64,000 nucleotides of DNA, from contig NZ_LT635452.1 in the NCBI RefSeq assembly GCF_900120005.1, positions 265,667 to 329,666 on the forward strand. Reading direction: 5' to 3'. Within the stretch, counting starts at the first letter, position 1, and each line of letters starts with the position of its first letter. A program made the translations under genes and the position numbers. Below are positions 17,640 to 28,251 of this stretch, in pieces. The notes beneath the pieces are model-generated. The model was given only the letters and a program-made list of their open reading frames with translations. It did no database searches and was not told the origin of the DNA. The stretch comes from Holdemania sp. Marseille-P2844 (GTDB lineage: Bacteria > Bacillota_I > Bacilli_A > Erysipelotrichales > Erysipelotrichaceae).

Positions 17640-17667
17640 GCAGTGATGAAAATCACTGCTTTTTTTG
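17640..17667 (+). terminator. Terminator of the Ntn-hydrolase gene
   Basis: Perfect 8-bp stem GCAGTGAT / ATCACTGC, GAAA loop, followed by T8. Confidence 0.92.
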
Positions 17668-17917
17668 TTTGGAAAAGTGGAAAGAGAGCGGTTTTCCGAC
17701 GCAAAAAGCACACTTATTATGACTGTTCTATAAAGCCGGGATTTCTTTGAAAATCATGCGGATTTGTCCTTTAACTTGATTATAGGATGGGAAAAAGCAG
17801 CTTGTCAATAAAAGTGTACCTATTGTTACAGCCAAAATTGACAGATTTATATATTGTTAATGATTTTAAATATCTAAGAAAATATAAAATGAAATTCTAT
17901 GAAATGCTATAAATATA

Positions 17918-17973
17918 TAGACAATATAAATTGATTATGCTATATTAAGTTTACAAAAATGATAGCGCTTACC
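17918..17973 (+). promoter_or_regulatory. Promoter and cre-like site of the mannose-family PTS operon
   Basis: TAGACA (17918-17923), 17-bp spacer, TATATT (17941-17946). Downstream, TGATAGCGCTTACC (17960-17973) matches the CcpA cre consensus TGWNANCGNTNWCA at all but the last position. Its place just after the start site suggests catabolite repression. The rest of 17668-17917 is AT-rich with no gene visible. Confidence 0.65.
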
Positions 17974-17987
17974 AGGAGGGATCGAAT

Positions 17988-18398
17988 ATGAAACATGTCG
18001 TTTTACTGACTCATGGCCATTTGTGCGAAGGCTTCGCTTCTGCTCTGCAGGTCATTTCCGGCTCAGACAATCCGCTGACGCTGCTCTGCATGGAAGCCCA
18101 GGATTCGCCGGACACGATGCACAGCCGGGTTCGTCAGGTTCTTGAGCGCTTCCCGGCGGAGGATCCGGTCATTCTGATGACGGATATCCCCGTTGGCAGC
18201 ACGACGCAGATCGCGATTCCATTTCTGGAAGACTACGCCAACCTCTACATTGTGACAGGCTTGAATTTGGGCCTGTTGCTGGAGGTGGCGCTGAATCCGA
18301 TGGAAGACGATGTCAGCACGATCCTGCGGGAAGCGGTTGAAGCCAGTCGCCAAACATTACTGTTCATCAATGACCAGCTGGACAGCAATGAGGAATAA
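17988..18398 (+). CDS. PTS mannose-family EIIA component
   Basis: A 136-residue EIIA of the mannose/fructose/sorbose family, which passes phosphate from HPr to EIIB. The phosphorylated His lies in LLTHGHLCEGF (His9 by family alignment), and TDIPVGSTTQIA corresponds to the conserved loop near the active site. First gene of a four-gene IIA-IIB-IIC-IID operon; AGGAGGGATCGAAT precedes the start. Confidence 0.92.
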   Translation: MKHVVLLTHGHLCEGFASALQVISGSDNPLTLLCMEAQDSPDTMHSRVRQVLERFPAEDPVILMTDIPVGSTTQIAIPFLEDYANLYIVTGLNLGLLLEVALNPMEDDVSTILREAVEASRQTLLFINDQLDSNEE

Positions 18399-18419
18399 AA
18401 AAGAAAGGGAGATGTTTCC

Positions 18420-18914
18420 ATGATTAAACTTCTCAGAATTGATGATCGTTTGATCCACGGGCAGGTCGCTGTCTATTGGGTCAATGCGACCGGCGCGGAC
18501 ACGATTGTCATCGCCAACGACAAGCACGCTACCAACGCCATGCTTAAGATGTCCTTAACCGTCGGGAAGCCGGCCGGCTCCAAAATGGAGGTGCTGACCG
18601 TAGCCAAAGCGGTGGACTATCTCAACAACGCCGCCCATGCCAAGCGTAAAATCTTATTGATCTGCGGCAGCTGCGAAGACGCGGCAACGCTGTGCGCCGG
18701 GGCGGCGGAAATTAAGGAAGTCGATTTAGGGGGGATCCGGTTCGCAGAGGGACGCACCTCGATTTCCAATCAGGTCTTCTTAGTCGAGGACGATCTGCGG
18801 CATCTGGATGCGATCGCCAGGCAAGGCGGAACGGTTTACATTCAGGAAGCCCCGTCAAAGCCGAAGATCCCGCTGTCTGAAATTCATTCCATATTTGAAA
18901 AAAATAAAAAGTAA
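18420..18914 (+). CDS. PTS mannose-family EIIB component
   Basis: A 164-residue EIIB. The phosphorylated His is in RIDDRLIHGQV (His14), the defining motif of the family, followed by a Rossmann-like fold (EVDLGGIRFAEGRTSISNQVFL). It takes phosphate from EIIA and gives it to the sugar at the membrane components. Spacing to EIIA is 21 nt. Confidence 0.94.
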   Translation: MIKLLRIDDRLIHGQVAVYWVNATGADTIVIANDKHATNAMLKMSLTVGKPAGSKMEVLTVAKAVDYLNNAAHAKRKILLICGSCEDAATLCAGAAEIKEVDLGGIRFAEGRTSISNQVFLVEDDLRHLDAIARQGGTVYIQEAPSKPKIPLSEIHSIFEKNKK

Positions 18915-18938
18915 AAACACTCGGAAAGGGGAAAAATT

Positions 18939-19679
18939 ATGTTTTTAATCCAGTGTATCCTGGTATCCATGGTGCATGTCCTGAGTATTCTCGACGGCCG
19001 GATTCTGGGTCAGAATTTATTGAACACACCGATCGTGGAAGCCACGTTAGTCGGTCTGATCTGCGGCGACGTCCAGACGGGTTTAGTCATGGGCGCGACC
19101 TTACAGCTGATCTTCATGGGGTTTGTCGGCATCGGCGTCACCTCGCTGCCAAACTCCTCCGCCGGCACGATTCTGGCGGTGGCCTTCGCGATCATGTCGC
19201 ATCTTTCGGCGGATTCCGCGATTGCGCTGTCCATGCCGATCGCACTGTTATTCCAGCCCTGCGGCATCATCCCGCGGATCATCAACAACATCTGGAATCC
19301 AAAGTGCGACGCGGCGGCGGAGCGCGGCGACTTCAAGGCGATTGAACGGTATTACTGGCTGGGCGTTGTCGTCTTTGCCATCATCTATTTTGTTCCGATG
19401 TTCTTAGCGCTGTACTTCGGCTCCGGCGCGGTGGAAACGATTATCAACTTCATTCCGGAAGTTGTGATGAACGGACTGACCAAGGCTTCCAGCGTGCTGC
19501 CGGCCTTAGGTATCGCTTTATTGATGAATTACATCATGGATAAGGACGCGACGCCGTTTATCTTCCTGGGCTTCATCTTAGCCGCGTTTTTGGGCGTCAG
19601 TTCCCTGGGCGTCGCGGGCTTGGGCGCTGTGATCGCTGTGGTTTATTATAATATGGTTCAGAGAAAGGCTAACGAGTAA
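18939..19679 (+). CDS. PTS mannose-family EIIC component
   Basis: A 246-residue integral membrane protein of the sorbose-specific IIC family with the typical ILDGRILGQNLLNTPIVEATLVGLICGD N-terminal region and repeated LGxG segments at the C-terminus. With EIID it forms the sugar channel. Substrate specificity cannot be read from sequence. Confidence 0.92.
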   Translation: MFLIQCILVSMVHVLSILDGRILGQNLLNTPIVEATLVGLICGDVQTGLVMGATLQLIFMGFVGIGVTSLPNSSAGTILAVAFAIMSHLSADSAIALSMPIALLFQPCGIIPRIINNIWNPKCDAAAERGDFKAIERYYWLGVVVFAIIYFVPMFLALYFGSGAVETIINFIPEVVMNGLTKASSVLPALGIALLMNYIMDKDATPFIFLGFILAAFLGVSSLGVAGLGAVIAVVYYNMVQRKANE

Positions 19680-19693
19680 AGGGGGAAGCCACG

Positions 19694-20527
19694 ATGACAA
19701 CTGGAAAAATGGAAAAGAAAGAATTCATGAGCGGTTTCTGGCGTTCCTGCTGCCTGCAGGGCTGCTTCAATTATGAACGTCAGCAGGGTTTGGGCTTCGG
19801 CTACGCGATGATTCCGCATCTGCGCCGGATTTACAAGGATGATCCGGAAGGCTTTAAGGAAGCGATGAAACGGCACTTAGTTTTCTACAACATCACGCCG
19901 CAGTGCACGACGTTCGTTCAGGGCATCGCCGTCGCGATGGAAGAAGAGGCGGCCTCCAATCCGGACTTCGACGCCTCTTCGATCAACGCCATCAAGACCG
20001 CGCTGATGGGACCGCTCTCCGGCATCGGCGATTCGATTTTCTGGGGTACGCTCAGAACGATCGGCCTGGGCGTCGGGATTTCCTTCTGCATGCAGGGCAA
20101 CATCCTCGGTCCGATTTTGTTCCTTCTGATTCACAACATTCCGCATTGGTTTGTACGGTATAAAGGTCTGCAGGTCGGCTATGAGCAGGGCTTGTCGTTT
20201 ATGGAAAATGCAACGGAAGGCGGCATGCTGGAAACCTTCTCGATGGCGGCGAAAATGCTAGGCGCTACGGTTGTCGGCTGCATGATCGCGACGATGATCA
20301 ACTTTACCACGACGATCACGTTGAACATGGGCAACCATCAGACCTTGGCGATCCAGTCGATCTTTGATGAAATCGCCCCGAAGCTGCTGCCGTTATTGCT
20401 GGCCTTCGGCTGCTTCGCACTGATCCGCAAGGGTAAGAAGACCACGACCGTCATGCTGCTGTTGTTCTTGCTGGGCTTCGTGCTGGCCTTTCTGGAAGGG
20501 TTGCCGATGTTCGCACCGATGGTTTAA
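19694..20527 (+). CDS. PTS mannose-family EIID component
   Basis: A 277-residue membrane protein: the N-terminal FWRSCCLQGCFNYERQQGLGFGYAMIP and ALMGPLSGIGDSIFWGTLRTI signatures are diagnostic for EIID. It closes the PTS operon and is followed by a terminator. The nearby SIS enzyme and GntR regulator, separated by other transcription units, may supply the downstream catabolic step. Confidence 0.93.
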   Translation: MTTGKMEKKEFMSGFWRSCCLQGCFNYERQQGLGFGYAMIPHLRRIYKDDPEGFKEAMKRHLVFYNITPQCTTFVQGIAVAMEEEAASNPDFDASSINAIKTALMGPLSGIGDSIFWGTLRTIGLGVGISFCMQGNILGPILFLLIHNIPHWFVRYKGLQVGYEQGLSFMENATEGGMLETFSMAAKMLGATVVGCMIATMINFTTTITLNMGNHQTLAIQSIFDEIAPKLLPLLLAFGCFALIRKGKKTTTVMLLLFLLGFVLAFLEGLPMFAPMV

Positions 20528-20583
20528 GAAAGAAGCTTGACGCAAAGTCCGCGGGTAGAACACTGCGGGGTAAAAATAAAGGA

Positions 20584-20620
20584 AAAGGCTCCTTGTCGGA
20601 CTTGCCGCGGGAGCCTTTCG
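20584..20620 (+). terminator. Terminator of the PTS operon
   Basis: AAAGGCTCC / GGAGCCTTT stem with a long G-C loop; the T-tract is short (TTTCG), so termination may be partial and allow some readthrough into ltaE. Confidence 0.55.
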
Positions 20621-20640
20621 CTTAGAAAAGAGGGAAAGTC

Positions 20641-21663
20641 ATGATTGATTTACGCAGCGATACCGTCACGCAGCCTTCGCCGGCGATGCGCCGGGCAATG
20701 GCGGAAGCGGTCGTCGGGGATGATGTGTACAGGGATGACCCGACGGTCCAAAAGCTGGAACAGCGGGCTGCCGCGCTTATGGGAAAGGAAGCCGGTCTGT
20801 TTGTCAGCAGCGGCACTTTGGGCAACCTGCTGGCCCTCATGAGCCAGACAGAACGAGGCGATGAAATCATTGCCGGCCGGCACAGCCACATCGTTACGCA
20901 TGAAGTCGGCGGAGCGGCGCAGATCGCTCAGGTGATGGTGCATCCGCTCGATCATCCGCAGGATTGGATTGAAGCGGATGCAATACGCAATGCCGTACAC
21001 AGCGAAGATATCCATGAGCCGCGAACACGCTTAGTTTGTCTGGAAAACGCGCTGTCAAACGGCGGGGTTGTACCGCTGCCGGTTCTGCGTTCTGCCTATG
21101 CCGCCGCCAAAGCGCTGGGACTGCGCGTTCATCTGGACGGTGCGCGGGTCTTAAACGCCGCTTTAGCCAGCGGCTGCTCTGTTCAAAGGATTGCGGACTG
21201 CGCGGATACAGTGACATTCTGCCTGTCCAAAGGACTGGCGGCGCCGGTCGGATCGGTTTTAACCGGGGATCAGGCCTTCATTGAAAGAGCGCGGCGCAAC
21301 CGCAAACTGCTGGGCGGCGGGCTGCGGCAGGCTGGAATTCTGGCTGCGGCCGGACTGGTGGCCCTGGATTCGATGACAGAGCGATTGGCGGAGGATCATG
21401 CCCACGCGAAGCTGTTAGGAGAATTATTAGCGGCGATTGATGGAATTTCCGTGAAAACGGAACGGATTCAGGTCAATATGGTGTTCTTTAAAGTCGATCG
21501 TGAAAGGCGGACCCCGGAGGATTTTCTGAACAAATTGAAAGAAAAAGGAATTTTAACGAATCCGGACGATCATGGACTGTTCCGCTTTGTCACACATTAT
21601 GGTATCATGGAAAGCGACGTCCGGGCTGCGGCGCAGGTAGTCCGGGAAATCATGGAGGGATAG
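20641..21663 (+). CDS. ltaE: Low-specificity L-threonine aldolase
   Basis: A 340-residue PLP enzyme that cleaves threonine/allo-threonine to glycine and acetaldehyde. It starts with the characteristic MIDLRSDTVTQPSPAMRRAM and carries HLDGARVLNAA and the PLP-lysine segment CLSKGLAAPVGSVL. A GAAAAGAGGGAAAGTC ribosome site precedes it. Full family length. One nt separates its stop from the next start, so both genes share an mRNA. Confidence 0.95.
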   Translation: MIDLRSDTVTQPSPAMRRAMAEAVVGDDVYRDDPTVQKLEQRAAALMGKEAGLFVSSGTLGNLLALMSQTERGDEIIAGRHSHIVTHEVGGAAQIAQVMVHPLDHPQDWIEADAIRNAVHSEDIHEPRTRLVCLENALSNGGVVPLPVLRSAYAAAKALGLRVHLDGARVLNAALASGCSVQRIADCADTVTFCLSKGLAAPVGSVLTGDQAFIERARRNRKLLGGGLRQAGILAAAGLVALDSMTERLAEDHAHAKLLGELLAAIDGISVKTERIQVNMVFFKVDRERRTPEDFLNKLKEKGILTNPDDHGLFRFVTHYGIMESDVRAAAQVVREIMEG

Positions 21664-21664
21664 A

Positions 21665-22330
21665 ATGACAAAGTTAAAAGCGGTGATGTTTGACATGGAT
21701 GGGGTTTTGATCGACAGTGAGCGGCTGAGCTTGTCGATGTGGGAAAAGGTGAACGAAGCGCGGGGGCACGTCTTCGACGTTTCCGTCATGACAAACATGA
21801 TGGGCGGTTCGCAGCAGGAGAACTTTGAACGATTCGGGCATCTGCTTCCGCCGATGGAAGTGTACGAAGCGATGTGGCAGGAGAAGAAACAGATGACGGA
21901 CGCCTGGATTGAGGCTAACGGCATGCCGCTGCGGCCGGGAGTGAAGGAAATTCTGGCGGCATTAAAAGAAAACGGCATCCGGCGCCTGATCGTTTCCTCG
22001 ACACCGCGCGAATATGCGTTGTATCTGTTGGAAAAAGCAGGATTAACCGGCTGTTATGACAACGGGATTTTCGGCGATGAAGCCGGCCGGCGCAAGCCGC
22101 ATCCGGATCTGTATAACAAGATGATGGAGATGGAGGGGCTGCGGCCAGAGGAATGCATTATCGTGGAAGACTCCGCCAACGGCGTCAAGGCGGGCTATGC
22201 CGCGGGCGTGCGGGTGTTCGCGGTTCCCGATACCGCTTGTCTGGAACAATTCCGCGGCCGGGAAGCCTACGCAATCGTTGATTCCATGGACGATGTGCGG
22301 CGCTGGGCGCTGGAACAGACAGCCGCATAA
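21665..22330 (+). CDS. HAD-family phosphatase, beta-phosphoglucomutase-like
   Basis: A 221-residue haloacid-dehalogenase hydrolase: motif I FDMDGVLIDSE, a helical cap domain (about 17-85), motif II SSTPRE, motif III lysine in GRRKPHPDLY, and motif IV EDSANGV. The cap type and motifs place it with sugar-phosphate phosphatases and beta-phosphoglucomutases, but the exact substrate is not predictable. Translationally coupled to ltaE. Confidence 0.9.
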   Translation: MTKLKAVMFDMDGVLIDSERLSLSMWEKVNEARGHVFDVSVMTNMMGGSQQENFERFGHLLPPMEVYEAMWQEKKQMTDAWIEANGMPLRPGVKEILAALKENGIRRLIVSSTPREYALYLLEKAGLTGCYDNGIFGDEAGRRKPHPDLYNKMMEMEGLRPEECIIVEDSANGVKAGYAAGVRVFAVPDTACLEQFRGREAYAIVDSMDDVRRWALEQTAA

Positions 22331-22386
22331 TCGCGGAGAATTCCAGCTAGAACAGACAATCTGATCTGTTGAAATCAAGCAAAAAG

Positions 22387-22467
22387 AAAAAGACGGCGAT
22401 TAAAATGAACGCTTCTTCTCCGGATCTTTTATTCGGAGCGGTTCACTTTCGTTTCCGTCTTTTTTTC
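22387..22467. terminator. Long bidirectional terminator between convergent units
   Basis: Outer stem AAAAAGACGG / CCGTCTTTTT with nested pairing (CTCCG / CGGAG) and T7 on the plus strand, A-rich on the other side so that the minus strand also gets a U-tract. It separates the HAD gene from the minus-strand glycosidase gene. Confidence 0.75.
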
Positions 22468-22553
22468 TGTTTCTGCCTTTCTGCTCTTTCCGCTGCGACC
22501 AGTTTCCTCGCAATTTTATGCGCGGGAGCTTACGGTGTGGGATCTTTTCAAGC

Positions 22554-24209
22554 TTAACGGATCTGGATCAGTCTTGCCTCATAAGGCCGCAATAGCCGTG
22601 GCTGAGGATCGGCGTAGGAATCCATCAGAACCCGGCCTTCCGTCTTGAGGTCAAAGCGGGCTGGGGAGCCGCTGAGGTTGATCAGAATCAAAAATTCTGC
22701 CTGTTCGTCAGAACGTTGATAAGCGAGAATTTGTTTGTGATGAACCAAAACCGGTTTCATCGCTCCGGTGTTGAAGGCTGAATACGCTTTGCGCAGAGCG
22801 ATAACCTGTTTATACCAGCGATTGATGCTCGTCTCTGAAACCAGATCAGATTTCAGGTTGATCTGCTTATAATTGGGATTCACCTTGATCCAGGGCTGAT
22901 GATCGCTGAAGCCGGCATATTCACTGTCATCCCACTGCACCGGCGTGCGGGCGTGATCGCGGGTCATGCGCTGCACGATCTTTCTGGCGATGACCTTGGG
23001 CAGATGCATCATCGTCTGCAAGGTGTCGTAAATATTGATCGCTTCATAATCCCGCCATTCATCCTGTTCCAGATGACAGTTGGTCATGCCGATCTCCTCG
23101 CCCTGATACACCAGCGGCGTTCCTCTTAACGTCAGGTTCATCAAAGCGAATGCCTTCGCGCTTTCAACGCGGTATTGCCTGTCGTTGCCGAAACGGGAGA
23201 TCGAGCGGGGCTGGTCATGATTGTTCATGTAGTTGGCAACCCAGTAATTTCGTTTCTGGCTGTCGGTCTGCCATCGGAAAATAATCGACTTGAAGCCGGG
23301 AATCGTCCAGTGATACAGCTTGCGGAAATCATATTTGCCTAACGGTCCGCAGTCCTGCAGATGCAGATCAAACACGATCATCATGTTCAACTCGCCGCGT
23401 TGTTCACCGGCATACAGCGCGCACGCGTCGTTGTCCGCCATCATGCCTTCGCCGATCGTGATGAAATCATAATCGTCCGCCAGCTTCCCGATCAGTTCCT
23501 GAATGTAAGCGTGGGATTGCGGCAGATTGGTCATGAACTCTTTGGCAAACTGATAACCCTTCTTTTCCGGATGCCAGCTCGGCAATCCCGGCTGCTTGGC
23601 GATCGTGTTGATGACGTCCATGCGGAAGCCGCTGACGCCTTTGTCCAGCCAGAACCGCATGACGTTGGCAATTTCTTCGCGGACCCGCGGATTTTCCCAG
23701 TTGAGATCACACTGATGCGGCGTGAAGGTGGTCAGATACCAGCTGTGCGGCTTCAGCGGATCCTTTGTCCATGCGCTGCCGCCGAACATGCTGATCCAGT
23801 TGTTTGGTTCCTTGTCGTTGACGCCTTCGCGGAAGTAGTAACAATCCCGGTATGGACTGTTCGGATCGTTTAAGCAGGCCTGAAACCAGGGATGCTGATC
23901 GCTGGTGTGATTTGCGACTAGATCCATCACGATCCCCATGCCCCGTTTCTTGCATTCTGCCAACAGTGCGTCAAAATCTGCCATCGTTCCAAAATCGGGA
24001 TGGATATTGTAATAATCGCTGATGTCATAGCCAAAGTCGGTGTTGGGGGAACAATACACCGGCGAGAGCCAGATCAGATCCACACCCAGATCCTGCAGAT
24101 GATCCAGCCGGCGCAGGATGCCCTTGAGATCCCCGATTCCGTCATGATTGGAATCCTGGAATGAACGCGGCCAGATCTGATAAATAATTTTATTTTTGTA
24201 ATCCATCAT
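22554..24209 (-). CDS. GH13 alpha-glucosidase (oligo-1,6-glucosidase type)
   Basis: A 551-residue cytoplasmic glycoside hydrolase of family 13. Clear motifs: VMDLVANHTSDQHPWF (region I), GFRMDVINTI with the nucleophile Asp, ITIGEG with the acid/base Glu, and NNHDQPRSISRFG with the transition-state Asp. The MDVI segment after the nucleophile fits alpha-1,6/alpha-1,4 glucosidases acting on isomalto- or malto-oligosaccharides; trehalose-6-phosphate hydrolase is a close relative and cannot be excluded. Two adjacent ATG codons follow AGGGGTGAT. It lies 316 nt after the GH1 gene, probably with its own promoter. Confidence 0.88.
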   Translation of the reverse strand: MMDYKNKIIYQIWPRSFQDSNHDGIGDLKGILRRLDHLQDLGVDLIWLSPVYCSPNTDFGYDISDYYNIHPDFGTMADFDALLAECKKRGMGIVMDLVANHTSDQHPWFQACLNDPNSPYRDCYYFREGVNDKEPNNWISMFGGSAWTKDPLKPHSWYLTTFTPHQCDLNWENPRVREEIANVMRFWLDKGVSGFRMDVINTIAKQPGLPSWHPEKKGYQFAKEFMTNLPQSHAYIQELIGKLADDYDFITIGEGMMADNDACALYAGEQRGELNMMIVFDLHLQDCGPLGKYDFRKLYHWTIPGFKSIIFRWQTDSQKRNYWVANYMNNHDQPRSISRFGNDRQYRVESAKAFALMNLTLRGTPLVYQGEEIGMTNCHLEQDEWRDYEAINIYDTLQTMMHLPKVIARKIVQRMTRDHARTPVQWDDSEYAGFSDHQPWIKVNPNYKQINLKSDLVSETSINRWYKQVIALRKAYSAFNTGAMKPVLVHHKQILAYQRSDEQAEFLILINLSGSPARFDLKTEGRVLMDSYADPQPRLLRPYEARLIQIR

Positions 24210-24525
24210 ATCACCCCTGTCATTGTATCATAATGTTCGGGTAAAAGCTCTGGATTTCCATAACGAGGGAGGTTCTAAAGATGGTGCAGAACAGCCCTGA
24301 CGAAGTCTTCGATCTACGTTTGAGGATATCGTTGAAAGTCAGGAAAGTCAAAAGGAATAAGAAGGAATCAAGGCAATAAGAAAAACGGGGGAAGACTGGA
24401 AAAAAGAAAGTTGGTTGGGGAAAGCAGGACTTTTTACAGTTGTTGAAGTACGTTTTAAGTTTGAGTACAGGCTGCGGAAACTTCCGTTTTTAAGTTTCGG
24501 AAGACAAACTGCGGAATCTTCTGTT
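24210..24525 (-). other. Intergenic region between the GH1 and GH13 genes
   Basis: No gene is supported here. On the minus strand TACAAT (24222-24227), preceded by TGA, could be a -10 for the GH13 gene. A hairpin GGAAACTT / AAGTTTCG near 24477-24504 may help end the PTS-GH1 transcript but lacks a U-tract. Confidence 0.4.
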
Positions 24526-27419
<2,894 letters not shown>

Positions 27420-27448
27420 TGTTTTCTCCTCTATTGATTCAGAAGGGC

Positions 27449-27751
27449 TTACTCCCCCATCAGCTTTTGCGCGGCGGCTAAGACCTTGGCGCCGTCCAGC
27501 CTCCCGTAGGCAACCATGTCGATGACGTCGACCGGCAGATCCGGGCATTGTTTCCGAACGTTGTCCAGCTCATAGCGGACCTGCGGTCCGATCAGGATGC
27601 AGTCGGCGGTTTCCGCGGCGGTTTTCGCCTGGCTGACCGACGAAGCGCTGATCGTGCATTCGTAGCCGGACGCTTTCGCGGCGGCGCGCATTTTGTTCAT
27701 CAGCATGCCGGTTGACATGCCCTGGGCGCAAAGCAGAACGATATTTTTCAT
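27449..27751 (-). CDS. PTS cellobiose-family EIIB
   Basis: A 100-residue EIIB whose phosphorylated Cys sits in LLCAQGMSTGML (Cys8), the P-loop-like signature of the lactose/cellobiose family. It takes phosphate from EIIA (next gene upstream) and phosphorylates the sugar at EIIC. AAGAGGAGTAAACT precedes the start. Confidence 0.93.
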   Translation of the reverse strand: MKNIVLLCAQGMSTGMLMNKMRAAAKASGYECTISASSVSQAKTAAETADCILIGPQVRYELDNVRKQCPDLPVDVIDMVAYGRLDGAKVLAAAQKLMGE

Positions 27752-27782
27752 AGTTTACTCCTCTTACAGTATTCTTTGTGGT

Positions 27783-28094
27783 TTAAGCGGCGGTGCGGAT
27801 CATTTCGATCATCTCCGCGGCCAGATCTTTTACGGTCATGGCATTCATCACGTGATCCTGCGCGTGGATCATCAGTAAGGAAAGCGGGACCGGGCTGCCG
27901 TTGGTTTCCGCAAAGATCAGACCGGTTTGACATTGGTGCGCATCCACCATTTTTTTATCGCATTCGATCATCAGCGCGTCCGCTTCGTCAAAGTGTCCGG
28001 CACGAGCGGCGCGGATCGCCTGAATCGCCAGGCTGCGGGCGTCGCCGGCCGCGGTAATCAGCCGCATGATCGTCAGTTCCATTTCATTTTCCAT
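27783..28094 (-). CDS. PTS lactose/cellobiose-family EIIA
   Basis: A 103-residue helical trimer-type EIIA. MRLITAAGDARSLAIQAIRAAR and the phosphorylated His region LLMIHAQDHVMNAMTVKDLA are diagnostic. First structural gene after the PRD regulator; GGAAAGGAGCTTAGGAA precedes it. The order IIA-IIB-IIC-GH1 is a complete beta-glucoside uptake and cleavage set. Confidence 0.93.
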   Translation of the reverse strand: MENEMELTIMRLITAAGDARSLAIQAIRAARAGHFDEADALMIECDKKMVDAHQCQTGLIFAETNGSPVPLSLLMIHAQDHVMNAMTVKDLAAEMIEMIRTAA

Positions 28095-28157
28095 TTCCTA
28101 AGCTCCTTTCCGTGTTGGGATCAAATCCGTCCGTTCCTTCTCTGCAGCGAAGGCCGG

Positions 28158-28171
28158 ACCGGACTTCCGGT
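28158..28171. promoter_or_regulatory. Perfect palindrome between the PRD regulator and EIIA
   Basis: ACCGGACTTCCGGT, arms of six bases around CT, in the gap upstream of the PTS genes. It could be an operator for the PRD regulator, but no clear promoter hexamers were found next to it. Confidence 0.3.
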
Positions 28172-28251
28172 TGACAAATTCAGTCTAGCATGACTTTTTC
28201 AGCAACTCCAACCGGAATGTTGCCGGGAAAGCTGCGGTATTTTTTGAAAGA

